Shown here in pieces: positions 34,990 to 45,037 of a DNA stretch of 64,000 nt. The notes under the pieces are model-generated. The model saw only the letters and a program-made list of their open reading frames with translations. It searched no databases and had not been told where the DNA came from. Position 1 is the first letter of the stretch. Each line of letters opens with the position of its first letter. This DNA is from Voacanga thouarsii (lineage: Eukaryota > Streptophyta > Magnoliopsida > Gentianales > Apocynaceae): assembly GCA_026120185.1 (NCBI GenBank), contig JANUWF010001218.1, forward strand, positions 2,108,001 through 2,172,000. Reading direction: 5' to 3'. The position numbers were made by a program, and so were the translations under genes.

Positions 34990-36286
34990 ACAAAAACTTA
35001 AAGCAAAATGGCTTCAATGCTTTCCGCGACCTTGATCCCGTAGATTTTCTTCGGTGTTTCCTGGTAATTTTCCTGCTTGACGATCCCTAAGTAATTTAGC
35101 TAGTTAGCCAATTTGACTCTCCAAGTTGTGCATGGAGGCCTCTAAGTTCCTTGTTGTAGCATCAACCCCTTGGAACTTATTCTCCATTGTACTTATCAAT
35201 TGGCCAATCAATTCTTTCAATGATGGCTTGGAAGGTGCCGAATTATTGTTCAGAGGTTGGTTCCTTTGATTTCCCCCAAAGTTGAAAGAACCCTGCCTAG
35301 GTTGGTTTCCATTGCTCTAAGAGAAGTTAGGGTGATTTCTCCAACTAGGATTGTAAGTAGAGCTATAAGGATTGTTACCTGGACAGACGTTACCTGCAAA
35401 GGGTGCTTGTTCCGTGGTCTCTTGGAGTGAACCCATATTTTGGCACTCATGATTTGGGTGTCTTTCTCCACTGAAATCACAACTTAGATTGAACACTTGG
35501 CCTTGAGGCATCAACATTTGTTCCATCTTTTGAGTCAAAGCTTCCACCTTAACTTCCAAAGCTGCCACAGCATCCACTTTGTGCACTCCTTGCATACGAG
35601 CTTTAGACCTCACACTTCCCCAAGAATAGTTTTTAGAAGCCAAGTTTTCAATGAGATCAAATACCTATTCCGGGGTTTTATGATTGATGGAACCCCTTGC
35701 AGAAAAGTCCACTACTTATCGTGTTGCAAATGTAAGGCTATTCAGAAAGATGAGCATCTGCATTCTTAGCTCAAACCCGTGGTGTAGGCACTTTCTCAGC
35801 ATCTCCTTGAATCTCTCCTAACTTTCATACAAAGGTTCAGAATCTAATTGTTGGAAGGTAAAAATTTTGTTTCTAAGTTTGGATGTCCTAGCTGAAGGAT
35901 AATATTTGGCAAGAAAATTTTCAGTTAGGACATTCCAAGTGGTGATAGAACCTGTGGGTAAAAACTTTAACCAAAATTTAGTTCTATCTCTAAAAAAAAA
36001 AAGGAAAAAGTCTTAGTTTTATGGCATCTTTAGAAACACCATTCATCTTAAAGGTATCACAAATTTTAAGAAAACTAGCTAAGTGGGCATTAGGATCTTC
36101 TTCAGGTAGCCCATCAAATTGAACCATATTTTGAACCATCTGGATGATATTGGGCTTTATTTCGAAATTGTTCGCATCCACCCTAGGTCTAGTAATACTC
36201 GAGCCCGTGCTCGAGATTGCAGGTTTCACAAAGTCATCCGTGACCCTCCTGTTGTCGCCAATATTGTTATTTTGAGCACCGTCCAT
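34990..36286 (-). pseudogene. Athila-type gag (element C)
   Basis: On the minus strand, ATG 36286 (MDGAQNNNIGDNRRVTD) leads into IQMVQNMVQFDGLPEEDPNA, HLASFLKICDTFKMNGVSKD and AIKLRLFPF. After a homopolymer frameshift near 35990 it continues WLKFLPTGSITTWNVLTENF, LAKYYPSARTSKLRNKIFTF and RFKEMLRKCLHHGFEL (Retrotrans_gag fold). The C-terminal half has VDAVAALEVKVEALTQKMEQ, NPYSSTYNPSWRNHPNFS and ESQIG*LAKLLRDRQAGKLP, all standard Athila gag blocks. Expected knuckle cysteines are partly visible (RHPNHECQ). It is inactivated by stops and a frameshift. Confidence 0.85.
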
Positions 36287-36631
36287 ATCTATGATTAAGT
36301 TCCTTTTGATTGTCCGGCGGATTTTTTACAATGTCCTTTCGATTTCAGGATTAAAATCTACTATCTCAGCTTCAGATTGTTGGGTCATGTACCAAGGCTA
36401 ACACCTAGAAAAGACAAGACGAAAGTTAGATAACGGAATTCATAATTCAAACAAAATTACAACAACACGTTAGTTAATTCAGTCAAAGTTAGTAAATACA
36501 ACAAACAAAAGATACAAAAGATGGAACCTTTTTGCAAAAAGAACAATTGTACAAATGTACATATTTACATATTTGCATATTTACATATTCACGTGGTTAA
36601 ATCAACAAAATATAAACTTTTATGATACTGT

Positions 36632-36649
36632 TCCCTGGCAACGGCGCCA
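36632..36649 (-). other. tRNA-Asp primer-binding site of element C
   Basis: The plus strand reads tccctggcaacggcgcca, the 3' end of tRNA-Asp with one mismatch. The 5' LTR begins at 36656. Confidence 0.9.
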
Positions 36650-36655
36650 AAAACT

Positions 36656-36962
36656 TGATGTATTTGAATTTGTGTATAAAAATCATATAAAAATAAACAC
36701 ATTCCCAATCAAGTTTAAATTAAAACGTTAACCCCAAATTACACATATGAGCAAGCGTATTCATTTTTAAGCATAGCATAAGGTTTAAAACGAGTGTCGA
36801 TCCTCCAGGAACAAGTATGCATTAATCACTTTTCTTTTATTGTTTAACCAATTCAATAAAGTAAAAAAGAATAAAAAGGAAAATAAAATAAAATAAAATA
36901 ATATAAACATGTCAAGTATGGAGAATTATGTAACTCAAACTATTATTTTGACAAACATGATC
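36656..36962 (-). repeat. 5' LTR of element C, first piece
   Basis: It begins TGATGTATTTGAATTTG and is parallel to 29451-29755. It stops at acaaacatgatc, where the CACTA transposon begins, and continues at 45038 with atcttaaagtaccc. The undisturbed junction can be read in the partner LTR as acatgatcttaaggtaccc. Confidence 0.9.
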
Positions 36963-37014
36963 GATCACTACAACAAAAGTCTTTTCTAACTACAATTTTT
37001 TTACGTCATTAATT

Positions 37015-37910
37015 AAAAGTGTCCCTATAATAATGATATTCCCGATGTTTAGAATAAAATGTTGCCAAATAAAAAATATCGCGTCATTTTTAAATTTAAG
37101 CGTCGGCATGTTATATTTTTTCCTCGATATTAATGAATTGCGTTGTAATATTAAAATAATTTTTTATATATTTTTAAAAAGTAATATTTAATTAAATAAT
37201 ATCAAATAACGACGACGCTTTTTTATGTTTGTGTCGTCTCATTCAAAATTACAGAGATGTTTCAAAATTAATTGTCTAATTTTAAAAGGAATATTTTTGC
37301 CGATATTATTTAAAAGTGTCCCTATAATAACGATATTCCCGACGTTTAGAATAACATGTCGACAAATAAAAAATAACACGTCATTTTTTAATTCAAGCAT
37401 CGGCATGTTATATATTTTTTCCGACATTAATGAAAATGTATCGTAATGCCAAAAAAAATTCTTACACTATTTAAAAAATATTATTTAATTAAATAATACC
37501 AAATAATGATGACGCTTTTTTTATATAAGTGTGGTTGATTTCAAAATTATAAGGACACTTTAAAATTAATTGTCCTTATTAAAAAGGGATTTTTTTATCG
37601 ATATTAATTAAAAACGTCACCATAATATAAATATTTTTTATATTTAATATAAAATATTAAATAATTAAATATTGTGCGATATAAAATAAAAGTGTCGACA
37701 TATTCTATATATACCCAATATTTGAAAAAAAAAATGTCTGAATACAAAAATATTTTCTACATTTTTATTGAAAGAGTAACAATTTATTTACTAATAAGAT
37801 TTTAAATTTAAAATTTATAAAAGTGTTTCATTTAAAAATTTAAGAACATTTTTAAAATAATTGTCATAATTTTTTAAAAATCTAAAATCCACAAGTGTCT
37901 CCAAATGAAG
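37015..37910. repeat. Three ~297-bp subterminal tandem repeats
   Basis: The phrase aaagtgtccctataat recurs at 37018 and 37315, and a diverged form (aaacgtcaccataat) at about 37613. Each unit carries repeated words such as cgtcattttt, gacgacgctttttt, gttatatttttt and ccgacattaatga. Subterminal repeats bound by the transposase are typical of CACTA elements. Confidence 0.75.
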
Positions 37911-37919
37911 ATATTGAGT

Positions 37920-38200
37920 CACTACTAGAAATTTGGTTTATTGTGACATATTTATTGTAACGTTTTTTAAAGATATCATTAGAAGTACAATTTTGTTACA
38001 TTTAGCTAAAAATGTCATACTAGACTCAAGCAAAACTATGTCATTTTGTTAAATTTACCAACAATGTGAAATTAATGTCTTTTTAAAAGTATATTATGAC
38101 ATTTTTTGAAATGTATTGGGATACTTTTTGTTCTGTGAAGTAGTATTGTCTATTTTGACATGATTAAACTGTCACAATAGCTCTTGTAACTTAAAAAAAA
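37920..38200 (+). other. Terminus of a second, nested CACTA element
   Basis: CACTACTAGAAATTTGG is another CACTA-type end, facing right and lying inside the outer element. The sequence behind it (tgacat, tgtcat, gttacatt words to about 38190) has its own subterminal-repeat character. No matching right end (...TAGTAGTG) was found before 45037, so the right end is lost or too diverged. Confidence 0.45.
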
Positions 38201-38299
38201 AAAAAAAATTGAGTTGCAAAAAATTAAGGCACCATGCGCTGAAAAAAAAAATCCCACTAAGTGAACCATCGCATCCCTCTGCACGACTAAAAAGACTTG

Positions 38300-39597
38300 C
38301 TTCTAAGTGAAAAAACAATCCCGCTCTTTTTCCTTTTCACTTTTCCCATTTTTCTGTCAAACCCATCCCTGCTCTCTGTTTCTCTCGAACCCTCATCGCT
38401 TCTTGTTTTCGTCGAACTAGACGATCTTTACAGTGTTGGTCTTGGAGCGACGGAGGAAGAAAAATGTAAGATTTTTCCCTTTCTTAGCTGCAGTGTGATT
38501 TCCAATTTTCCCTTTCTTAGCTGTGGTGCAAGTTGTTGGTTTATCCTTCTAAATATTTCCATCTTCTACAATTTGTTGTTGGTTTGGTTCCATCATCTTC
38601 TGGCATTTAATATTTGGTTCCATATTTTGGTCTTGTAATAGCTTTTCTGAATCTGATGCTACAAAAGTTCTATTCTTTGAGTTTCTTGTTTTGTGGAAGT
38701 TATTCTTATTTGTAATGCTGCTATGGGATTTTATTTTCCCAAGTTAATTTCAGGAATTTTATTTCTGCTGCTATGGGCTTTCTTATTGATAATTTCAGGA
38801 TTAATACTTAGGTTAATATTTTCCTCATTTTAGGGGTTTTGACATTGCACTCTGTTTTCAGTAGCTATTTGTTCTCTTATAGGATTCTATATTTTGGGTT
38901 CCATTGAATTTACAATTTCTATAGATTATCACTGCAAATGGATTTCTATTATCTTCTATTTGCTAGAGTTCAGATGCTAGTCTTATTTTTATGATTGGAA
39001 TTTACAATAGTATAATGTAAAATAGGTGGGATGGCTCTATTGGTTTAAAATTAATAGGCCCATCACCAGAGTGATTCTCAAGTTTGAGAGCTAATAACAA
39101 AAACCAGGTTAGATATCTTAACCTACAATATGAAGAAACATGTCAAGATTGTGTGTATCTTTTTACCTTAACTGGATAAGATAGATGTGCTCAACTATAT
39201 CAGAGTTGTAAATGTGAAGTCATCTTAAACTCTAGCAATTGTATACACAATTTTTTTTTCCCTGCTTGAAATGTGTCACTATGTTATAGATAAAATAACT
39301 TTGCTGCTTTGGCTATGTGCTACAATGAATAATCCAAAAGTTCAAATAAGGTGAAATTATTTATTTTGATCTTCCAGCACAATTATTCTGTGAATGTTTA
39401 TGTAGAAAATCCATATTGATTTATTTGATGCAGTCAAGGTATGATGCCACAGGCCTATTCATAGAATTTAACCTTAATATTAGAGGACTAAGTTGGATTG
39501 ATTTATTTAGGAACTTTAATAAACAAATCACAAGTGTCTTGCTGGAGATCACTCCATTTCTCGAGTGCCAAGTGGCTATTGAAGATTTAATTTAACT
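38300..39597 (+). other. Probable captured 5' exon and intron
   Basis: A GC-richer, pyrimidine-rich stretch at 38300-38465 (ctctctgtttctctcgaacc) looks like a plant 5' UTR and ends at a good donor, aaaat|gtaaga (GT at 38466). A T-rich intron-like region follows. An acceptor-like tttgatgcag lies near 39422-39431. It is unclear whether this belongs to the UGD copy or to another captured gene. Confidence 0.4.
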
Positions 39598-40664
39598 ATG
39601 GCAAAGATTTGATGCATTGGAGCCGGCTATGTCAGAGGTCCCACAATAGTAGTGATTACCCTCAAATGCCCCTCTATTGAAGTGAGCAGTAGTTGACATC
39701 TCTACAACAAGAAACTCTGCTCGGAACAATGAGCAGCTCCCCATCTATGAGCTAGGCCTTGATGATGTAGTGAAGCAGTGTAGAGGAAGGAATCTCTTCT
39801 TCACTACTAAGATAGAGAACAATGTTACAAAAGCTAACATTGTCTTTGTTTCTGTTAACACCCCAACCAAAACTCAAGGCCTTGTAGCTGGAAAAGCAGC
39901 TGATCTGACTTACTGGGAAAGTGCTACCCGTCAGATTGTTGATATATCAAAATCTGGCAAGATTGTTGTTGAGAAATCAACAGTCCCTGTGAAAACAGTT
40001 GAAGAAACAGAGAAGATCTTGACTCACAATAGCAAAGGTATCAAGTTCCAGATCTTGTCCAATCCCGAGTTTCTTGCTGAGGGAGCTGCAGTAAATGACC
40101 TTCTTAATCCTGATCGTGTTCTTATTGGTGGTCGAGAGACTCTAGGTGGTCTTAAAGCAGTCCAAGCACTAAAAGATGTGTATGCACATTGGGTTCCTGA
40201 AGATAGAATTATTTGTATTAATCTGTGGTCTGCAAAGCTCTTCAAGCTTTCTGCTAATGCTTTTTGGCACAGAGAATTTCTTCAGTTAATGCCACGTCCG
40301 CACTTTGTGAGGCCACAGGTGCAAATATAGGTGAAGTATCATATGTTGATGGAAAAGACACAAGAATTGGTTCAAAGTTTCTCAATACCAATGCGAGATT
40401 GGGTGGCTCTTGCTTCCAAAAAGACATCTTGAACCTGGTCTACGTTTGTGAATGCAACAGCCTTCCAAAGGATGCTAATTACTGGAAGCATTCAAAGAAC
40501 TTGATTTTCAGAGGATATATGATCATATGGAGAAGCCAGCATACATATTTGATGGCCGAAACATAGTAGATCCTGAGAAGCTACGAAAAATTGGCTTCAT
40601 TGTGTACTCCATTGGTAGGCCATTGGATCCGTGGCTAAAAGATATACCTACTGCTGTGGCATAG
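39598..40664 (+). pseudogene. UGD: UDP-glucose 6-dehydrogenase pseudogene (partial, captured in CACTA)
   Basis: The product would oxidise UDP-glucose to UDP-glucuronate with two NAD+, in the cytosol, for cell-wall precursors. It begins ATGGCAAAGATT at 39598. The NAD-binding loop reads CIGAGYVRGPT (GAGYVGG in the family), and there is a stop at the fifth codon. A frameshift follows near 39684. The next 500 bp read well: FVSVNTPTKTQGLVAGKAAD, KIVVEKSTVPVKT and FQILSNPEFLAEGAAVN. A further frameshift lies near 40261 (SANAF...). The catalytic cysteine block [14 protein letters not shown] remains at about 40404-40440. About 130 residues are then deleted: NYWK joins [10 protein letters not shown]. 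It ends with SIGRPLDPWLKDIP and a stop at 40662. There are no introns. Intact plant UGD is about 480 residues. Confidence 0.92.
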
Positions 40665-40847
40665 GAACATTAATCCATCATTTTCTAGACTGGTTTCTGA
40701 TAGGGTTGTTCTATGCTGTTAGTTATTGCATTTGACATTTGTTTTCATTACATTTGTTCGCATAGTAGTAGTCTAGTTGCAATCATACTACTTATTCTTT
40801 CTTGGTAGTATATGAAATGAATTTGGAATTGTAAAAGTTCCTTTCTA

Positions 40848-40849
<2 letters not shown>

Positions 40850-40879
<30 letters not shown>
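40850..40879. repeat. (TA)n microsatellite
   Basis: An uninterrupted TA run of about 30 bp, 0.2 kb downstream of the UGD stop. Confidence 0.9.
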
Positions 40880-40882
<3 letters not shown>

Positions 40883-43238
40883 TTGTATGTTTTCATCTTA
40901 TTCACTTTCAATTTTCCCTTGGGATGATTAACATCTTGAGCTTGAATTCACTTTCTATTTTGGCTTCACCCTTTCTATGAATTTTTTAATTTTATCTTGA
41001 CTGATATATCATATTTATCAAGGACGTCAGTCATTTGCTTTCCATGAAAGTTTAGAGTAGCTCCATCACCTCTTATTTGTTCTGGGAATGACATGTGCTC
41101 TACAGTTTTTATGCAATTGCCCTTGTCGTGGTCCAGGTAAATATTTGCTTCAAGATTGTCTTCTCATAGCACTTAATGCCCAGCTTTCATCCACTCAGTA
41201 GCAGTTTTTTTTTTTTTTTTGGGGGGGGGGGGGTTTAATTTTTTGCACACAGATTTTCAGTTGGAGAAAATGGGAGAATGATGGCAACTCGTTGGCTCTT
41301 CTAGCATCACATAGTTTATATCTTTTTCTTAATGACATCTTTGTCAATTTTTGGTTTTTTGATAACTTATGTTTTTTATTTTATACTATTTTCCAGAGTA
41401 AAAAAAAAAAAGCTAGTAGGAGGATGACATGCCTATCTACCACACTTCTCATCCATGGAGCATTCATAGAGTACTTGTTTGACTGGTATCTTACTATCTT
41501 AGAATAGTATATATAGATGTGAGATTCCAAATTATGACTTGTGATAGTTATATAAATTGAGAAGTAAATTTGTTGTACTAACAATATTTTGCAGTAGAAG
41601 ACCTGAACAAATGCCCTGGATTGTACGGTGAAATTTTTCTGTTGCATCTAATTTCATGTTAGATAATTAAAGATAATGCCTTATTAGTCCAATAAATTAG
41701 AGAAAATGAAATAATCCTCATGAAAGTTCATTGCAATACATATGCATTATTGAAAATGAAAGAGAGAAGTATGTGCCTATATACATTACCACAAAATCTG
41801 AGGAGTGAAAAAGCAGGAAGGCATGTAATTAAGTTAATAGCTGAAATGTTTATACAATTAGGGTAAAATTAAACCAAAGCCTTGTCAATTTCCGAACCCT
41901 TAGTCCTCCCTTGAGATGATTTCTGCTAGGGCCTCCCATTTTATGAATACTTTGCTCTTTAGTCAATAAAATTAATGGCGTCTCATGAGACTTTGGTCAT
42001 CCATCCAACTAATAAATCTCTCACATTAACAGCCTAATCACTTAGGTTAAACAACATTTTTGTCTCTTATTTGTCAATTGAATATGTAGGAGAAATTGTG
42101 CCTTTCTCTTCTTTGAATTTATTTTTGGTATTTTTCTATGTCCACTCAACCAAACATATGCTTCTAAGATTGGTGATTATGGGGCTGTAAAAGAATCTAA
42201 GCTGTCTACAAGGTCTAAAAACTCATGAAAAGCATAGCTAATGGATTAGGTTTCCTTATTTGAGGTTAACAACTGCATATATAAGATTATTTTCTAGCCA
42301 TTACATGTGCTTCCATGACCTGAAGATATGTCAAAAGCAATATATTTCTACCTTAACTTTAAATGTCATTGAGAAGAAAGTCATCCCATTTTCTTTTCCT
42401 TAGTGGTATCTTGTACTGACAGGCCTCAAAGTGCACTAGATTCTAGATATTCCAATATCAAAAGGGAAAGCTGACAGTACTGAATGTTTGAAGTTAGAAG
42501 CTAACAAACAAATATGCTTTTCTTTTAATTTCATTTTTAACACCCTCCAAATAGAAGAAGGGGAAAATAATTTTCTTCTAAGAAAATAAAATGAGGAATT
42601 GTTTCTTTGCAGGTTACCTATTGGTCATTCTAAACCTTTATGAGGTTGGAAGAAATATTGTAGTAACAATTTGCTTTTCTATATAGCTGTTACTTTTTGG
42701 TTTCTTATCTTGTCTGGTAGAAAGAATTAGTTGAATGGTGGAACACTGTTTGTGTTTTGTATTCGAACATTCTTTGTGTAAGTTGGGCTTAGTCACCTAA
42801 GAAAACCAGGCATTTGCTGGACTCAAATGTGCTTTCAAGTTTCCTGGTCTTGTTTTAGTGATCATTCTCAGTTACGATTCCCTAAAGTTTAACATGCTGC
42901 TACTTGTACTGCTTAGGGACTAAGAAACTATAAATCGTGTCCCTCTTAGGCATCTACTGTGACATAATTTGTACTACTTTTTCCTTACTTGCTTTATAAT
43001 CTAATTACTTTTGCTTGCAGGAAGTCTGTTATATAGATAAATAAGTGACATAATTGTACCCAAGTACATCCCTGTCATTGGTCCATCATAATAATCATGG
43101 ACTTCTGCTTTTAACGTTGATATTGTCAATCTATTGCGATGTTGTTAGTTCAATTTTCTTTCTATCTCTGCTTTTTCCTTGTATGAATGTAAAGAAAACA
43201 TAGGCTCCTGACATACTTATAAAAGTTTTAATGTGTAG
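40880..43238. other. CACTA interior without recognisable gene
   Basis: T-rich, intron-like sequence with no convincing ORF or known domain. It contains a homopolymer pair T16G13 at 41205-41233. It may be intronic sequence of a captured gene. Confidence 0.4.
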
Positions 43239-43386
43239 TTCTGCTATGAAAATGGTCACAGAAAGAGGCACATACTGTGTTGTTGCATCATTGTGCTTGA
43301 TGGGATTCATAGAAGAAGATCTGTTGTCAAAAATTATGTTACCTTACATTATAGATGTACCAATGCTTCTGGACTGGGGCTTGCAG
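43239..43386 (+). other. Exon-like segment, unrecognised
   Basis: An open 148-nt segment is bounded by an acceptor (aatgtgtag|) and a donor (cttgcag|gttt). The ORF reads KMVTERGTYCVVASLCLMG then FIEEDLLSKIMLPYIIDVPM. I do not recognise the protein. The codon use and splice-like edges suggest a captured host exon. Confidence 0.4.
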
Positions 43387-44267
43387 GTTTGTTCTCATAT
43401 TCCAAGTTCCTACCAGAAGAGAACTTAGATGCTTTTTTTGTGTTGAATTCTTTTAAATGATGAAGATAGAACTATCTATGACATTACAACAGTAAAAATA
43501 ATGTACATCTGAATTGTAATGATAATGGTTGAAAATTTTTCTTGACAAACAGCAGTATTCAGGTTCCAAATTACTTAGTATTTCCATTAGTCTTTCCCTC
43601 TTTGCTTAGTTATTTTGTTCCCTCTTTGCTTTTGAACTATGACACTTAGCCAATTGGATGGCCCTTTGGACTAATTTAGCAGCATAGATGTTATTGTGTA
43701 TTTGTATTATAATATACTTATCATGTTTCAATTGTCTTACATTGGAATCTGAAATGGTCAAGCTTTCCAGCTTTAGTCAAGGACAGTGGTTGAACTTCGG
43801 TTCACACATGATTGTAACTGTGTTTTCTGGGTGAGATAGGTAGGAAGTGGGCTAAAGTTGAGAATAACTTTAAGTCCTTTCTCTTGTATTTGGTATGGTT
43901 GCTCTTGCTCTTTTAAGCTTCCATTTCACAAATTCTAAAATGCTTAAATCTTCTTTAGGTAAATGTATCTTATGTCATAATCTTGGAGGGAATTCTTGTT
44001 TTTCATGATGGGGATTGGTTTCTTAGATTGCTATACTTTCTTTTTATGTAGGTACAATACCTACCTAGTCATTTCCATGTGTGCCATATGAATTCCTATT
44101 TTGTATGTAGAATGTCTCTTTTTGTATGTTCTATAGAAATCAGCCTAGTTGTGTGTTTTCATAACTATTTTCCCCTTATTTTTAGCTGGAAACTCTTCTT
44201 AGCTTCTCTATTATTATTATAGTTGTTAGTATCATATTTAACATTATCCTATGTCACACCTTTGTAG

Positions 44268-44435
44268 CAAACTCTTAAAATGGGGGCTAAAGTCAAAGGA
44301 ATCTATCAAAAGAAACTCTGGCAGTATAGTGACTCAAATATGTTGCTGAATTGTGAGCTCAATGCGTTGAAGAAGAAGATAGAAGAACTTGAGAAACAGC
44401 GTTTGAAAACAAATTTGCCGACTTTTTCAGCTTGA
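44268..44435 (+). other. Terminal exon-like segment with coiled coil, unrecognised
   Basis: An acceptor (cacacctttgtag|) precedes an open reading frame ending in TGA at 44433: MGAKVKGIYQKKLWQYSDSN, then LLNCELNALKKKIEELEKQ, then RLKTNLPTFSA. The LxxxLxxKIxxLxxQ spacing predicts a short coiled coil. A polyadenylation-type AATAAA follows at 44509-44514. The protein family is unknown to me. It could be the 3' end of a captured host gene or of a CACTA accessory gene. Confidence 0.45.
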
Positions 44436-44539
44436 TGTTTCCTTTGACTGTGAATTGACATTTGTTTATTTAGGATATTTTTCATAGTATAATTGGTCCA
44501 TTCAATGTAATAAAGATGCTTGAATTAGGACACTATGAT

Positions 44540-45037
44540 TGATTGTTTCATAAAAAATGGGACAGAATTGTATTTATGCGTCGCTATTTGGGGACATTTA
44601 TATAATAAAATAATGCCAATTTAGAGACACATAAATTTGAAATGTAGCCAAAAAAATAGACAGAATAAAAAATTTGTGTCGTCAATTGAGGGACACTTTA
44701 ATGAAATGTCGTTATATTAACGACATTAGAGAATTAAGCGTAGTAAATTTATATATGCTTTTAAAAAAAATGTTGGAAAATTTAGAGACGCTTTTAGCAA
44801 AATGTTAGTAAATTTAAAGACGCTTATATAAAAAACATCGTTTCATATATAGATGCTTATATAAAAAGCATAGGTAACTTAATTTATCGATGCAAAGTCT
44901 TGTGTCGTAAAATTTCTTGGCGACACCACTTATAGCAACGCATGTGGTAACACATTTATAAGTGTCAATTTTATGACATAATTTAGCGTCCCAAAATAAT
45001 TTTATTAGCATCCCTAAATGCTAAGTTTTTTGTAGTG
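44540..45037. repeat. Right subterminal region of the CACTA element
   Basis: Short repeats recur in both orientations: tttagagacgctt, gacgcttatataaaa, gggacactttaatgaaatgtcg. It ends GTTTTTTGTAGTG. Confidence 0.7.

Larger units (their letters stand above)
36966..45037. mobile_element. CACTA (En/Spm-type) DNA transposon carrying captured gene sequence
   Basis: The left end is CACTACAACAAAAGTC. The right end is ...GTTTTTTGTAGTG, the reverse complement of CACTACAAAAAAC. These are CACTA terminal inverted repeats. The subterminal regions carry repeats (37015-37910; 44540-45037). The right flank is ATC, and ATC also ends the LTR sequence on the left, but three extra bases (GAT) lie between it and CACTAC. 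No transposase motif is readable, so the copy is non-autonomous. The interior holds a UDP-glucose 6-dehydrogenase copy and exon-like segments. Length 8.07 kb. Confidence 0.8.

Noticed and set aside
36632..36649. tRNA-Asp gene fragment
   Set aside because: Only the last 18 nt match tRNA-Asp, and the match sits exactly at LTR boundaries in A, B and C. It is the primer-binding site.
39770..40330. Functional UGD gene from the longest open stretch
   Set aside because: The true start lies upstream with a stop at codon five, frameshifts occur on both sides, and about 130 residues are missing.
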